From: Opitutales bacterium
GTDB lineage: Bacteria; Verrucomicrobiota; Verrucomicrobiia; Opitutales; Seribacteraceae
Length of the DNA: 47,803 nucleotides
Direction: 5' to 3'
Assembly (NCBI GenBank): GCA_029252505.1
Contig: JAQXBH010000129.1
Location: 1 to 47,803, forward strand
Position 1 is the first letter of the stretch. Every line of letters starts with the position of its first letter. Under the pieces are notes generated by a model. The model was not told where the DNA came from. It saw nothing but the letters and a program-made list of their open reading frames with translations, and ran no database searches. This document shows positions 25,432 through 35,294 of the stretch, in pieces. The translations under genes were made by a program, and so were the position numbers.

Positions 25432-25701
25432 ATGGAAGCAAAATCAGAATCAAATTTACCTAAGCGTGTAGTTAGAACGATTACATTAACTCAGGAAGAT
25501 CTATCCTTACTCGATGGAATTGAGCGTGTTATGTCGCGGACTGGTTTACGAATCAAGACTGATTCAAAGCTTATCCGAGCGGCCATTCAAGTCGCCCATG
25601 CTTCTTTGCATGAAGAAAAGTATAATATTATGGATATTGCAGAAAAGGTAGTGAAAGAAGACGGTCGCTCATTGAGTCGCTTACTTGCAAAAGATAAATA
25701 A
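25432..25701 (+). CDS. small ribbon-helix-helix-like protein
   Basis: This 89-residue charged protein has no named family that I recognise. Residues 12-55 have the layout of a ribbon-helix-helix DNA-binding fold: a strand RTITLTQEDL, a helix LSLLDGIERVMSR and a second helix SKLIRAAIQVAHASL. The C-terminal 30 residues are helical and Lys-rich. It follows transaldolase by 81 bases and ends nine bases from the convergent yyaL-type gene. A small regulator is an inference. Confidence 0.6.
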   Translation: MEAKSESNLPKRVVRTITLTQEDLSLLDGIERVMSRTGLRIKTDSKLIRAAIQVAHASLHEEKYNIMDIAEKVVKEDGRSLSRLLAKDK

Positions 25702-25710
25702 ACCCAGAAA

Positions 25711-27717
25711 TCAAGAATATAGCTTTTCGATCAATTGATCGGAGTCTTTAATTTCTTCTTCGAAGTTTTGTCCAATCCGAAGATTGATACTGGTTCGAGA
25801 GATGTCTGTATGACTAGAAATATGAATTGGTCGATATGGATTCTGTGATAGTTTTTTCACAATCTTTTGTATTTGATTTGACGGACAGGAAAGTGAACTA
25901 ATTCCAACCGCTTCCTCTGTCATTGAACTGAGTGCATGCCCGATTCCTTGTGGTGCCTGCTTGCATAATGTAGTGTAGCCCGTTTGAGCTTCTCTAAATT
26001 CTCTTAACCAAATTTCTTTCTTGGTTAAATGGTATAAAGTTGAAAAGACACGAAGAAGAGATGAATTGGCAGACGGTGTTGCATTGTCATACCAAAATTT
26101 CTTTCTTATTTGAGCGGGGTTGTCATTTCTTTTTTCACTAAAATAAAAACCACAAGTTTGCTTGTCTTTAAATCTTTCAATCATAGAGAGGGTTATCTTT
26201 TCAGCCAGTTCAATGTATTGAATAGAACTGCCTGGTTCTGCCCAATCACTAAGCGAACTGAGGCCTAGTAAACTCTCTGCCCAAAGTGCATAATCATCCA
26301 AAAAGGATAGTTGTGATAGCTGGTTGTTTTCGAATAAAATTGAGGAAATTTCATTATTTCCAGATAGGAGGTTTTCGGTCATCCACTCATTTAGCTCAAT
26401 CGCAAGTTGTAACCAATCTTTTCGATTAAAGGCACGAGACGCGTCGACAAGTCCACGAATTAATAGTGCATTCCAAGTGGTTATTTTTTTCTTATCGCGA
26501 CTGGGTAGAATTCTATTATTTCGGTAAGAAAGGATTTTATTTTTATATTCTTTGCAGTTATCTGTCTCTCTTTCTTCCTTATGAATTTTGATAGGAAGTA
26601 ATTTGCCCTCTGCGAAATTTCCTGCGTTACTCATCTCATAGTGATTGTAGAATACCTTACTTTCATCGGGTTCTAAGACCTCGGCAACATCAGAAAGTTC
26701 TAAGAAATAAAATTGTCCTTCCCCTTCATCGGTATCAGCATTTACCGAACACCAAAACCCACCACTTTTATTTTTCATATCGGATAGGAGCCAATCGATA
26801 GATTGAAAAACGATTTCTTTAAATAATGAGGAATCAAATCGCTGATGAGCCTTGGAGTAAGTTGAAAGCAGTAACGCATTGTCATAAAGCATTTTTTCAA
26901 AGTGCGGAACAAGCCATTGTGTATCGACACTGTAGCGAAAAAATCCACCTCCAATCTGATCGTAAATCCCACCATTGCCCATCTGGGTCAAGGTAGTTTG
27001 AACTGAAAAATCAATTTTTTGTGCAAGCGTTTTATTCAATCGAACTGCTTGTGATTCGCGAATGGCGAGTAAGAAATCAATCTTCATCGGCGAAGGAAAT
27101 TTGGGGGCTGGCGTAAATCCACCATCTTGATCGTCATGGCTGTCACAAATTGCTTTAGCTGAGTGCAAGAGGAGTTCATTGCTCCATTCATTCTCTCCTG
27201 AAGAAAGTCCATTATTTGCATGTAATAAGTTGCTGACCACATTAGAAGCATTCTCCTCCAATTCTCCTTTTTCTCTTTTATAATGATCGGCAATTCTCAT
27301 AAGAAGTTGAGGCCAGGGAACAATTCCTTGTCCCTGATCTTCTTTGGGAAAAAAAGTGCCTCCCCAAAATGGGCGACCATCGGGTAAGCAAAATACATTG
27401 AGAGGCCATCCCGCTGTCTGATTGAACATGTGAATGGCCTCCAAATAAGTTTGATCCACATCAGGCCTTTCTTCCCGGTCTACTTTAATGCAGACAAAGT
27501 GACGATTCATTATCGAGGCAATATATGAGTCCTCAAAGGATTCTTCTGACATAACATGGCACCAATGACAGGCGGAGTATCCGATCGAAATGAGAATTGG
27601 TTTATCGAGCTTGATCGCAAGAGTAAACGCTTCTACTGACCATGGCATCCAATTGACAGGTTGATCAGCATGTTGTTGAAGATAAAGGCTGGATTGATCA
27701 GATAATTGGTTCGGCAT
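25711..27717 (-). CDS. thioredoxin-fold protein of the YyaL/SSP411 family (DUF255)
   Basis: The N-terminal 160 residues are the DUF255 thioredoxin-like domain: HADQPVNWMPWSVEAF, SACHWCHVMSEESFED with a CHWC redox-type pair, FVCIKVDREERPDVD and TAGWPLNVFCLPDGRPFWGGTFFP (read in two parts). The remaining 500 residues form the (alpha/alpha)6-barrel-like part, including GGIYDQIGGGFFRYSVD and LVPHFEKMLYDNALLL. The full length of 668 residues is typical. The family is widespread from bacteria to mammals and its enzymatic role is not settled. It is divergent from mutL, with a 96-base shared upstream region. Confidence 0.9.
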   Translation of the reverse strand: MPNQLSDQSSLYLQQHADQPVNWMPWSVEAFTLAIKLDKPILISIGYSACHWCHVMSEESFEDSYIASIMNRHFVCIKVDREERPDVDQTYLEAIHMFNQTAGWPLNVFCLPDGRPFWGGTFFPKEDQGQGIVPWPQLLMRIADHYKREKGELEENASNVVSNLLHANNGLSSGENEWSNELLLHSAKAICDSHDDQDGGFTPAPKFPSPMKIDFLLAIRESQAVRLNKTLAQKIDFSVQTTLTQMGNGGIYDQIGGGFFRYSVDTQWLVPHFEKMLYDNALLLSTYSKAHQRFDSSLFKEIVFQSIDWLLSDMKNKSGGFWCSVNADTDEGEGQFYFLELSDVAEVLEPDESKVFYNHYEMSNAGNFAEGKLLPIKIHKEERETDNCKEYKNKILSYRNNRILPSRDKKKITTWNALLIRGLVDASRAFNRKDWLQLAIELNEWMTENLLSGNNEISSILFENNQLSQLSFLDDYALWAESLLGLSSLSDWAEPGSSIQYIELAEKITLSMIERFKDKQTCGFYFSEKRNDNPAQIRKKFWYDNATPSANSSLLRVFSTLYHLTKKEIWLREFREAQTGYTTLCKQAPQGIGHALSSMTEEAVGISSLSCPSNQIQKIVKKLSQNPYRPIHISSHTDISRTSINLRIGQNFEEEIKDSDQLIEKLYS

Positions 27718-27813
27718 TACATTATTTCATGTCAGAGAAGAAGGTTTTTCCCAAGCATGAATATAAATTTTTTGTATTTTCCAATTGGCAGAAATGAGGG
27801 TTAGCCTTACGAA

Positions 27814-29667
27814 ATGGTAATGTCAAAAATCCGAATACTGCCCGATCGTGTAGCAAATCAAATTGCTGCAGGGGAGGTGGTGGAGAGACCTGCAGCAGTG
27901 GTAAAGGAATTAATTGAAAATAGCATTGATGCAGGTGCCAATAAGATTGAAATAGAATTTAGAAATGGGGGGAAGTCTTATTTGAGAGTCGAAGATAACG
28001 GGGTTGGTATGGACCCTGATCAGGCATTACTCTGCTTGGAGAGACACGCAACCAGTAAGATTCGCAAGGCAAGTGATCTCAATGAAATTCAAACCTTTGG
28101 CTTTCGGGGAGAGGCCTTACCTTCTATTTCCAGTGTGAGTCGATTCACTTTGAGGAGTCGTGCCAAAAATAGTTCTGAAGGGAATGAAATCCTCATAAAT
28201 GGAGGTAAAATGATCCACGTTAAAGAGTGTGGGATGCCTCAAGGGACAAGGATTGAGGTTGCTCATCTTTTTAATTCCGTTCCTGGTCGACGAAAATTCC
28301 TTAAGACGGAGGTTACGGAATCTTCCCATATTATCCATTTGGCTAAATTATATGCCTTAGCGCACCCTAAAATTACATTTTCTCTTATTGAGGGGGCCCG
28401 TACTTTATTTCGCTCCTCTGCCTGTGAGAATTTAATTGATCGGGTTCGAGAGATCTTTGGGAAATCTTTGTCCGAGTGCCTTGCGCCAATAGAAGTTCAG
28501 GCAGAGGGTATGAATCTAGGCGGACTACTGGGGAAACCTGGTTACAGTCGACCGACAAGAAAGGAGATGCTCTTTTATGTGAACCGACGTCCTGTGGAAA
28601 GCAAAACCATGTCTTATGCTTTACTCGAAGCATATCATACTTATGCCCCCAAGGGGCGCTTCCCTCCCGCGGTTTTATTCCTTACTATTGATTCAAGTTT
28701 GGTGGATGTGAATATACATCCTGCAAAGCGTGAACTGCGTTTTCGAGAAGACATGAAAGTCCGGGGATTTCTGATTGAATCTATACTGAAGTCAATCCGG
28801 GAACTTTCCGGAGAAAAACCGAGAGAGAGTAAGAAGATCGAACTTGAAAAAGATTTTATATCCGGACGAATGGTTCCTAAAATAGATGATCGAATATTCG
28901 AGAAGTTTAAACCATCAGCACTTCCTCAATCTTCCCGTATTGTCGAATCAGAACCAGAGTTCAAATTCCCCCCTGAAACGAAAGCCATCGCTCCATCCAT
29001 TAAGGAAACTTCAAACCTTCAAGGTCGAGAAGAATGCAGTTCGAAAGAGCCAATAATTCCTGTGGTGGGATTACGGGGAGATCCTCATGTAACTTGGCGA
29101 TTGGTGGACCACAGTCACGGGAGTATGGCCTTATTCATTACCAATCAAGGGGTGGTAGTTTTTCATTGTCGATCTGCTTATGAGCGAATTCGCTTTGAGG
29201 AACTGGAAGATTCATTTGAAAAAAATCAAAAGGTCGGAAGTCAGTCCCTTCTCCTTTCCGAGTCAGTTGAATTGGATGGCCTTGAAAGTGCATTTTTACA
29301 AAAGTCCCTTCCTCAATTGGTTGAAATTGGATTTGTAATTGAAGAGTTTGGTCGTAACTTTTTTCGTTTAGAAGCATGTCCCACTTGGCTTGATCCTGAG
29401 AAAGCCGTATCTTATCTACGAGATTTTTTGGAGATTGCCAGTGATTCGGGAGGAGAAAGCAAAATTGTGATGTATGCAAAGGAGGCAATGATTAAGCAGG
29501 CAACTATGAATTCGGGTGTGAAAGAAACTTTTTCTGATAATGAAATCGTACGAATGGCAAATCAATTGCTTTCCTGTCGCAACCCTTATACCTGTCCACA
29601 AGGTCGACCCATTTATTATGAACTTCCAATTCGTGATTTTGAAAACCGGTTTCGACGAAAAATCTAA
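27814..29667 (+). CDS. mutL: DNA mismatch repair protein MutL with altered endonuclease motifs
   Basis: MutL couples mismatch recognition by MutS to strand incision. The GHKL ATPase domain is intact: ANQIAAGEVVERPAAVVKEL, ELIENSIDAGA, DNGVGM, TSKIRKASDL and FGFRGEALPSI, then the transducer domain with VDVNIHPAKRELRF. The C-terminal dimerisation domain keeps the family's overall shape, but the DQHA-x2-E-x4-E motif reads HCRSAYERIRFE (residues 451-462), the ACR motif reads EAMIKQATM, and CPHGRP reads CPQGRP (594-599). ATG 27820 is an alternative start. It has 617 residues. Confidence 0.94.
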   Translation: MVMSKIRILPDRVANQIAAGEVVERPAAVVKELIENSIDAGANKIEIEFRNGGKSYLRVEDNGVGMDPDQALLCLERHATSKIRKASDLNEIQTFGFRGEALPSISSVSRFTLRSRAKNSSEGNEILINGGKMIHVKECGMPQGTRIEVAHLFNSVPGRRKFLKTEVTESSHIIHLAKLYALAHPKITFSLIEGARTLFRSSACENLIDRVREIFGKSLSECLAPIEVQAEGMNLGGLLGKPGYSRPTRKEMLFYVNRRPVESKTMSYALLEAYHTYAPKGRFPPAVLFLTIDSSLVDVNIHPAKRELRFREDMKVRGFLIESILKSIRELSGEKPRESKKIELEKDFISGRMVPKIDDRIFEKFKPSALPQSSRIVESEPEFKFPPETKAIAPSIKETSNLQGREECSSKEPIIPVVGLRGDPHVTWRLVDHSHGSMALFITNQGVVVFHCRSAYERIRFEELEDSFEKNQKVGSQSLLLSESVELDGLESAFLQKSLPQLVEIGFVIEEFGRNFFRLEACPTWLDPEKAVSYLRDFLEIASDSGGESKIVMYAKEAMIKQATMNSGVKETFSDNEIVRMANQLLSCRNPYTCPQGRPIYYELPIRDFENRFRRKI

Positions 29668-29710
29668 TTTTTTTCTTTCAAATATACTATTTTAGTTACA
29701 GAAATAATAA

Positions 29711-30982
29711 ATGATCATCTTTTATAAACAAACTACACTCATTTCCATTGTAATTTTTCTATCTTTTGGATGCACAGTATCTGAATTTACTCAGAAAACT
29801 AAAGACGGCTTCGTAAAAGGTAGATCTTACATTACGGAAAAAAGTAAATTTGCTTACGAGAAGGGAAGGGAACAATTGGGGTTAAGCGAGAATACAAAAT
29901 CACAAAATAATGCAATGACAGTCGCAAAGAAAACATTTGGTAAAATGCCGAACGGAGAAAAAGTGAGTTTATTTGTTCTGACCAATGCCAATAAAATGCA
30001 GGTCAGCTTACTTGATTACGGGGCAACAGTTAAAGATATCGTGGTACCCAATCGAGATGGAAAAATGGAAAATGTTTCCCTCGGATTCTCTAACCTCAAA
30101 GATTATCGTGAAAAAAGCCCGTATTTTGGTTCTACTGCTGGTCGGTATGCAAACAGGATAGCAAAGGGAAAGTTTTCTTTAAATGGAGAAGAGTATCAAT
30201 TAGCTGTTAATAATGGAGTTAATCACCTTCATGGAGGCGAGCGTGGATTTGATAAGATAGTATGGAATGCAAAGGTAAAAGATGTGGGTACAGGTGTTGT
30301 TTTTACCATGAGAAGCCCGGACGGAGATGAGGGATACCCGGGAAACTTAGTCTCGAAAGTTACCTATACCTTAACCAATGAAAATGAGTTGAAGATTGAG
30401 TATTCAGCGACTTGTGACAAAGCGACTGTCTTAAATTTAACCAATCATACCTATTTTAATTTGGCAGGGGAGGGGGATTCCACAATTCTTGATCATCAAC
30501 TCACTTTATTTGCAGACAAATTTGTGGCGACAGATGAGACTAACATTCCGGTTTCTATCTCGAAGGTTTCAGGAACTCCACTCGATTTTACCAAAGCTTT
30601 TATTATTGGTAAACGAATTGAGCAGATGCACGAACAACTACAGTTTGGCAAGGGGTATGATCATACTTGGGTCATTCGGGATGAGGGGGCATTAGAAGAT
30701 GGCTTAAGGCATGCCGCGACATTGAGAGACCCTGGTTCGGGTCGAAAGATGGAAATATATACGGATCAACCCGGCATTCAGTTTTACTCCGGTAATTATT
30801 TGGATGGTACTTATCTCGGGCATTCAGGAAAGCCATATCCCTTTCGTTCGGGTTTATGTTTAGAAACACAGGTGTTCCCAGACAGTCCAAACCATCAGGG
30901 AGAGAAGGGTTGGAAGAGTTGCGTCCTCAATCCGGGTGATACCTACACACATACGACCTTACATAAATTCAGCGTTGAATAA
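29711..30982 (+). CDS. galM: aldose 1-epimerase with lipoprotein signal
   Basis: The enzyme interconverts alpha and beta anomers of hexoses such as glucose and galactose. The mutarotase domain runs from about residue 75: GRYANRIAKGKFSLNGE, NNGVNHLHGGERGFDK, NLTNHTYFNLAGEGDS with a catalytic-site His, and CLETQVFPDSPNH with the general-base Glu. The N-terminus is a lipoprotein-type signal ending in LSFGC (C21), followed by a charged linker of about 50 residues, so the enzyme is probably anchored in the envelope. The -3 position of the lipobox is Ser, which is not ideal. The total length is 423 residues, longer than cytosolic forms because of this leader. It lies upstream of glycogen phosphorylase. 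Confidence 0.9.
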   Translation: MIIFYKQTTLISIVIFLSFGCTVSEFTQKTKDGFVKGRSYITEKSKFAYEKGREQLGLSENTKSQNNAMTVAKKTFGKMPNGEKVSLFVLTNANKMQVSLLDYGATVKDIVVPNRDGKMENVSLGFSNLKDYREKSPYFGSTAGRYANRIAKGKFSLNGEEYQLAVNNGVNHLHGGERGFDKIVWNAKVKDVGTGVVFTMRSPDGDEGYPGNLVSKVTYTLTNENELKIEYSATCDKATVLNLTNHTYFNLAGEGDSTILDHQLTLFADKFVATDETNIPVSISKVSGTPLDFTKAFIIGKRIEQMHEQLQFGKGYDHTWVIRDEGALEDGLRHAATLRDPGSGRKMEIYTDQPGIQFYSGNYLDGTYLGHSGKPYPFRSGLCLETQVFPDSPNHQGEKGWKSCVLNPGDTYTHTTLHKFSVE

Positions 30983-31074
30983 GTGTAGAATTTAAAATTC
31001 CTAAATTTACCCAACTTTTATTTGATTAGAAGGTTGGCATGGAGTCTGCGTTATTGTAATTTCATTCATTACAA

Positions 31075-33567
31075 ATGACTCAAAAAACTCTTTCTCGTAC
31101 CTTTAAAATCCACGCAGATAAAACTGACGAATCACTAGTTACAGAAGTAAAAGATGCGATCAAGCATCAATTACGACTCATTCTAGCACGTGATTTGGGT
31201 AGTGCCACCAAGTCAGAACTTTGGATGGCAACATCTCTCGCAGTAAAAGAAATGATGATCGATCGTTTTATCGAGACTCAAAAAGAACACAGTAAGCAGG
31301 ATACTCGTCGAGTGTACTACCTCAGTTTAGAGTATCTGATGGGCCGACTACTTAATGTGAATTTGTCCAATTTGGGACTGAAGAATGCCGTCGAGGAAGC
31401 TCTGTCAGAACTTGGCTTCCAGTTGGATGTCCTTTCCGAGGAAGAGCATGACATGGGCCTTGGTAATGGTGGCTTGGGCCGATTAGCGGCATGTTTTCTC
31501 GATTCCATGGCGACTATGGACCTGCCTGCTGTTGGCTATGGTATTCACTATCAATTTGGATTGTTTAAACAAGAATTTGATAACGGTAGGCAAATTGAGA
31601 AACCGGATGATTGGTTAAAAAATGGGAATCCTTGGGAAATTGTCCGTCCTCAATATTCTCAAAAGATTCAGCTTTATGGACAGGTTGAACATTCCTACGA
31701 CGACTTAGGAAATTATTCTCCCCAGTGGGTGGGTACAAAAGAGGTGGAAGGTATACCTTATGACTTACCAATTGTCGGGTACGGCGCAAAGACGGTAAAT
31801 TTTCTTCGTTTGTGGGAGTCAAAAGCATCGGAACAATTAGATTTTCAAATTTTTAACCAGGGTGGTTATGTGGAAGCTGTTCGTGAGAAGGCGATGGGCG
31901 AAACAATCTCAAAAGTTCTTTACCCGAACGACGAGACTGAAAGTGGTAAGGAATTACGACTGGTTCAGCAGTATTTTTTCGTTTCCTGTTCGCTGCAAGA
32001 CATAATAAGAAGGTTTCACAAGAAGGAACGAAACTGGGAAGATTTTCCGAAGCAGGCAGTAATTCAATTAAATGACACTCACCCTGCGGTTGCGATTCTT
32101 GAACTGATGAGAATCTTTTTGGATGTAGAGCATTTAACCTGGGATATGTCGTGGGCTTTGGTACAACGAACCTTTGCTTATACCAACCATACGCTTCTAC
32201 CGGAAGCCTTGGAAACCTGGAGTGAGGGGCTTTTTGCCAAAGTTCTTCCTCGCCATTTGGACATTGTTCGAGAAATTAATCGAAGGTTTGTGGAGAAGGA
32301 GCTAGTCCAGAAATGGCCCAATGATCATGACCGACATCATCGAATGGCGATTATTGCAGATGGACAAATTAGAATGGCATTCCTTTCTGTTGTAGGTAGC
32401 CATTCTGTTAATGGTGTTGCTGCATTACATACAAAATTACTACAAGAAAGGCTTCTTAAAGACTTTGCCGAACTTTACCCCAATCGCTTTAACAATAAAA
32501 CGAATGGCATTACTCCGCGTCGTTGGTTGCTCAGTTGTAATCAAGAATTGTCAGATTTAGTAACATCAGTTGTGGGAGACGAATGGGTTACTGACTTAAG
32601 CAAATTGAGGGGATTAGAAAAAGTAGCAGATGACCCTTTATTCCAGCAACAATTTCTTTCTATCAAAAAGGCGTGTAAAGATCGCTTGGCAAAAGTGATT
32701 AAGGACGAAATAGGATTATCAATCGAATCGGATGCAATTTTCGATACGCAAATTAAACGTCTGCACGAATATAAGCGTCAACATTTGAACCTTTTGCATA
32801 TTTTAACTTTGTATCGCAGGCTTTTGAAGAATCCGGATCTGGATATTCCCTCCAGAGTATTTATTTTTGGTGCGAAAGCGGCCCCAGGTTATCATTTGGC
32901 AAAAGTAATTATACATGCAATTAATCTGGTGGGGGAGCGGATCAATCAAGATGTGCGAATTAAGAACAAGCTCAAAATTGCATATCTTCCTAATTATGGA
33001 GTTTCAATCGCAGAAAAAATTATTCCAGCGACAGATTTATCAGAACAAATTTCTACGGCAGGCAAAGAAGCTTCCGGTACAGGAAATATGAAATTTGCAC
33101 TGAATGGTGCGGTAACAATGGGGACTCTAGATGGTGCCAATGTAGAAATTCATGAAGAGGTAGGTGATGACAATATTTTCATTTTTGGGAAAACGGTAGA
33201 AGGAATTGAAGAGTTGAAACAGCAGGGATATGATCCCAAGAAAATTTATGAAGAAGATGAAGAATTAAAAGCAGTTCTCGATTGGCTAGCTTCTGATTTC
33301 TTTTCCCCTGAAGAGGGTTGTGTTCTTTCTGACCTGCCCAATAGCCTACTACAGTGGGGTGATCCGTTTTTTGTATTGGCTGACTATCGAGCCTATATCG
33401 ATGCACAGGATCTTGCTGGCAAAGCATTTCAGGACGAAAAAAGATGGGCGGCAATGGCGATACGAAATATTGCCGGTTCTGGAAAATTTTCTTCGGATCG
33501 AACAATTGGAGAATATGCCAAAGAGGTTTGGCAACTAAGTCCGGTCGAAGTACCACCCTCTTCATGA
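31075..33567 (+). CDS. glgP: glycogen/starch alpha-glucan phosphorylase
   Basis: This enzyme releases glucose 1-phosphate from alpha-1,4-glucans using PLP. Its 830 residues match the classic GT35 phosphorylase length. Motifs are [59 protein letters not shown] and the PLP-binding [14 protein letters not shown] with K673. The ATG at 31075 has no Shine-Dalgarno sequence. The stop overlaps the start of the next gene (ATGA, 33564-33567). Confidence 0.96.
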   Translation: MTQKTLSRTFKIHADKTDESLVTEVKDAIKHQLRLILARDLGSATKSELWMATSLAVKEMMIDRFIETQKEHSKQDTRRVYYLSLEYLMGRLLNVNLSNLGLKNAVEEALSELGFQLDVLSEEEHDMGLGNGGLGRLAACFLDSMATMDLPAVGYGIHYQFGLFKQEFDNGRQIEKPDDWLKNGNPWEIVRPQYSQKIQLYGQVEHSYDDLGNYSPQWVGTKEVEGIPYDLPIVGYGAKTVNFLRLWESKASEQLDFQIFNQGGYVEAVREKAMGETISKVLYPNDETESGKELRLVQQYFFVSCSLQDIIRRFHKKERNWEDFPKQAVIQLNDTHPAVAILELMRIFLDVEHLTWDMSWALVQRTFAYTNHTLLPEALETWSEGLFAKVLPRHLDIVREINRRFVEKELVQKWPNDHDRHHRMAIIADGQIRMAFLSVVGSHSVNGVAALHTKLLQERLLKDFAELYPNRFNNKTNGITPRRWLLSCNQELSDLVTSVVGDEWVTDLSKLRGLEKVADDPLFQQQFLSIKKACKDRLAKVIKDEIGLSIESDAIFDTQIKRLHEYKRQHLNLLHILTLYRRLLKNPDLDIPSRVFIFGAKAAPGYHLAKVIIHAINLVGERINQDVRIKNKLKIAYLPNYGVSIAEKIIPATDLSEQISTAGKEASGTGNMKFALNGAVTMGTLDGANVEIHEEVGDDNIFIFGKTVEGIEELKQQGYDPKKIYEEDEELKAVLDWLASDFFSPEEGCVLSDLPNSLLQWGDPFFVLADYRAYIDAQDLAGKAFQDEKRWAAMAIRNIAGSGKFSSDRTIGEYAKEVWQLSPVEVPPSS

Positions 33568-34325
33568 AGGGAAGGTTTTTGTTTTTATTGTTTCCTTTTA
33601 TATCTTTTGTCCAGTTTGCAGTTGCAGATGTAAACTCGACTTTTCCATTTAAGGTAGGCGAGCGACTCGAATATGATTTAAGTTGGGGTTTTTTTCCCGT
33701 TGGTTCAGCTATTATGCAAGTTGAATCTCTGACAGAAATGGAGGGTGAGTTGTGCTATCTCGTAAAGTTTTCCGTCCGAACTAATTCATTTGCCGATCAA
33801 TTTTATAAAGTAAGGACAACTATCGAGAGCACCGTTTCCTCCGATTTTTCTCGTTCCATTAATTACCAGAAATCACAACAGGAGGGGAGCACGAAACGAA
33901 AGATTGTTGTGCGCTATGATTATGAGCAACAAAAAGCGTTTTATTGGGAAGGTGGCAAGGTACAGTCGTCAGTAGCAATTCCGAATAAAGTATTGGATCC
34001 TTTATCAATTGCATACTTTTTCAGGACTCAGGAAATTCAATCAGGTCATCAAAAGACATTGCCTACTTGCGATGGAAAAAGATTTCGGGAAATTATCGTA
34101 AGAGCTGGAAAAAAGAAAAAGATTTCTGTACCTGCCGGGAAATTTTATGCGATTGAGACCATGCCGGAAATGCAAAACCTACGAGGTGTATTTAAGAAGA
34201 GTCCGGATGGAATCTTACGGGTATGGTACTCGACAGACAGGCGAAGGATCCCGGTAAAAATAAGCAGTAAGGTGATCGTGGGCAGTTTCAATGCCAACCT
34301 TCGAAAGACGAGTGGCTTGAATTAG
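33564..34325 (+). CDS. DUF3108 periplasmic protein
   Basis: This is a 253-residue protein with a signal peptide ([17 protein letters not shown]). The mature part begins with the family-typical [21 protein letters not shown] and continues with beta-strand-rich segments such as [32 protein letters not shown] and [19 protein letters not shown]3108 proteins are beta-barrel-like periplasmic proteins of unknown function. The ATG at 33564 overlaps the glgP stop, so the longer frame starting inside glgP is rejected. It ends eight bases from the convergent LysR gene. Confidence 0.85.
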   Translation: MKGRFLFLLFPFISFVQFAVADVNSTFPFKVGERLEYDLSWGFFPVGSAIMQVESLTEMEGELCYLVKFSVRTNSFADQFYKVRTTIESTVSSDFSRSINYQKSQQEGSTKRKIVVRYDYEQQKAFYWEGGKVQSSVAIPNKVLDPLSIAYFFRTQEIQSGHQKTLPTCDGKRFREIIVRAGKKKKISVPAGKFYAIETMPEMQNLRGVFKKSPDGILRVWYSTDRRRIPVKISSKVIVGSFNANLRKTSGLN

Positions 34326-34333
34326 TTTTTAAA

Positions 34334-35230
34334 TTATTCCACCTTGCTGGTAGGAGAGTTTTGCATTGTTTCGATGAAGGATCGGAGTGCAGGAGTAAGC
34401 ATACGGGTCTTTTTATGAATGAGAGAGAGTGGTCGGATATGACTACCATTATCCAATCGACAAGTGATCAGTTGTTTTCGATCGGTTTCATTTGCGATCG
34501 TATTTTTCGGAATAATCGCGACCCCGGCATTTATTTCCAATGCTCGTTTTACAGTTTCTACATTGTCAAATTCCATTACGATGGAAACATCCACCTCTGC
34601 GTTTCTGAGAATTTGATCAGTCGCTTTTCGAGTGGGGATATCTTTTTCAAATGCAATGAAATCAACCCCCTTTAGTTCCTCAATCGATAGGCTGTCCTTG
34701 GTCGCTAATGGATGACTTGGATTCATTGCCACAATTAATTCATCGGTGGCAAATGGAATAATCGTGAGTTCTTTATGTTTTACGGGGAATGCAACTAAGC
34801 CAATATCTGCAGTCCCATGTAATACATCTTCATATACTAAGTTTGCCCGTCTGTATTCAACCCTTGCATTGACCGACGGAAACTCTTTCATAAACGACTT
34901 TAAGTAAGGAGGTAGTTCATGTAGTCCTATACTGTTAACCGTCGAAATTTGAATCGAACCACTGACCACGGTTCTCATTTCCTGAATTTCACAGCTTAAG
35001 CGTTCATACAGAGTGAGTATTTCCTTAAAGGTTTTGTACAATGTGGTTCCTTGCTGAGTGAGACGAAATTTCTTTTGGTTTCGATCGATTATCAGCATAT
35101 CGTAATAACTTTCCATCGCTTTTAATTGCTGACTTACTGCAGATTGTGTGACTTCATTGAGTCGTGCAGCTTTGGAGAAACTTTGAGTTTCAACTAGGTC
35201 GCAAAATGTTTTGAAATTTTGTATATGCAT
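34334..35230 (-). CDS. LysR-family transcriptional regulator
   Basis: This 298-residue protein has the N-terminal winged helix-turn-helix: FCDLVETQSFSKAARLNEVT and QSAVSQQLKAMES in the first 45 residues. The periplasmic-binding-protein-like effector domain starts around residue 90 (GSIQISTVNSIGLHELPPYL). The effector is not evident; the overall type resembles CysL/CbbR-like regulators. It is divergent from yggS, and LysR regulators often act on the divergent gene, but no clear T-N11-A site could be singled out in the AT-rich gap. Confidence 0.92.
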   Translation of the reverse strand: MHIQNFKTFCDLVETQSFSKAARLNEVTQSAVSQQLKAMESYYDMLIIDRNQKKFRLTQQGTTLYKTFKEILTLYERLSCEIQEMRTVVSGSIQISTVNSIGLHELPPYLKSFMKEFPSVNARVEYRRANLVYEDVLHGTADIGLVAFPVKHKELTIIPFATDELIVAMNPSHPLATKDSLSIEELKGVDFIAFEKDIPTRKATDQILRNAEVDVSIVMEFDNVETVKRALEINAGVAIIPKNTIANETDRKQLITCRLDNGSHIRPLSLIHKKTRMLTPALRSFIETMQNSPTSKVE

Positions 35231-35294
35231 GTTTATATACTATTAATTGATCTTATGCTTATCAAACTTAATATTCAAAAAACTAATAATTGAA

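Noticed and set aside
27785-27813. TTGGCA-17-TACGAA as a mutL promoter giving a leaderless transcript
   Set aside because: The -10 box matches only three of six positions and abuts the start codon; this is too weak to list as a feature.
30983-31074. GAATTTAAAATTC near 30990 as a terminator after galM
   Set aside because: The inverted repeat is short, fully AT-rich except at the ends and has no T run behind it.
33444-33563. N-terminal extension of the DUF3108 frame into glgP
   Set aside because: It overlaps the end of a clearly coding phosphorylase, and the ATG at 33564 starts a proper signal peptide.
35231-35294. LysR operator in the yggS/LysR intergenic region
   Set aside because: The 64 bases are so AT-rich that many T-N11-A matches occur by chance; none stands out by dyad symmetry.
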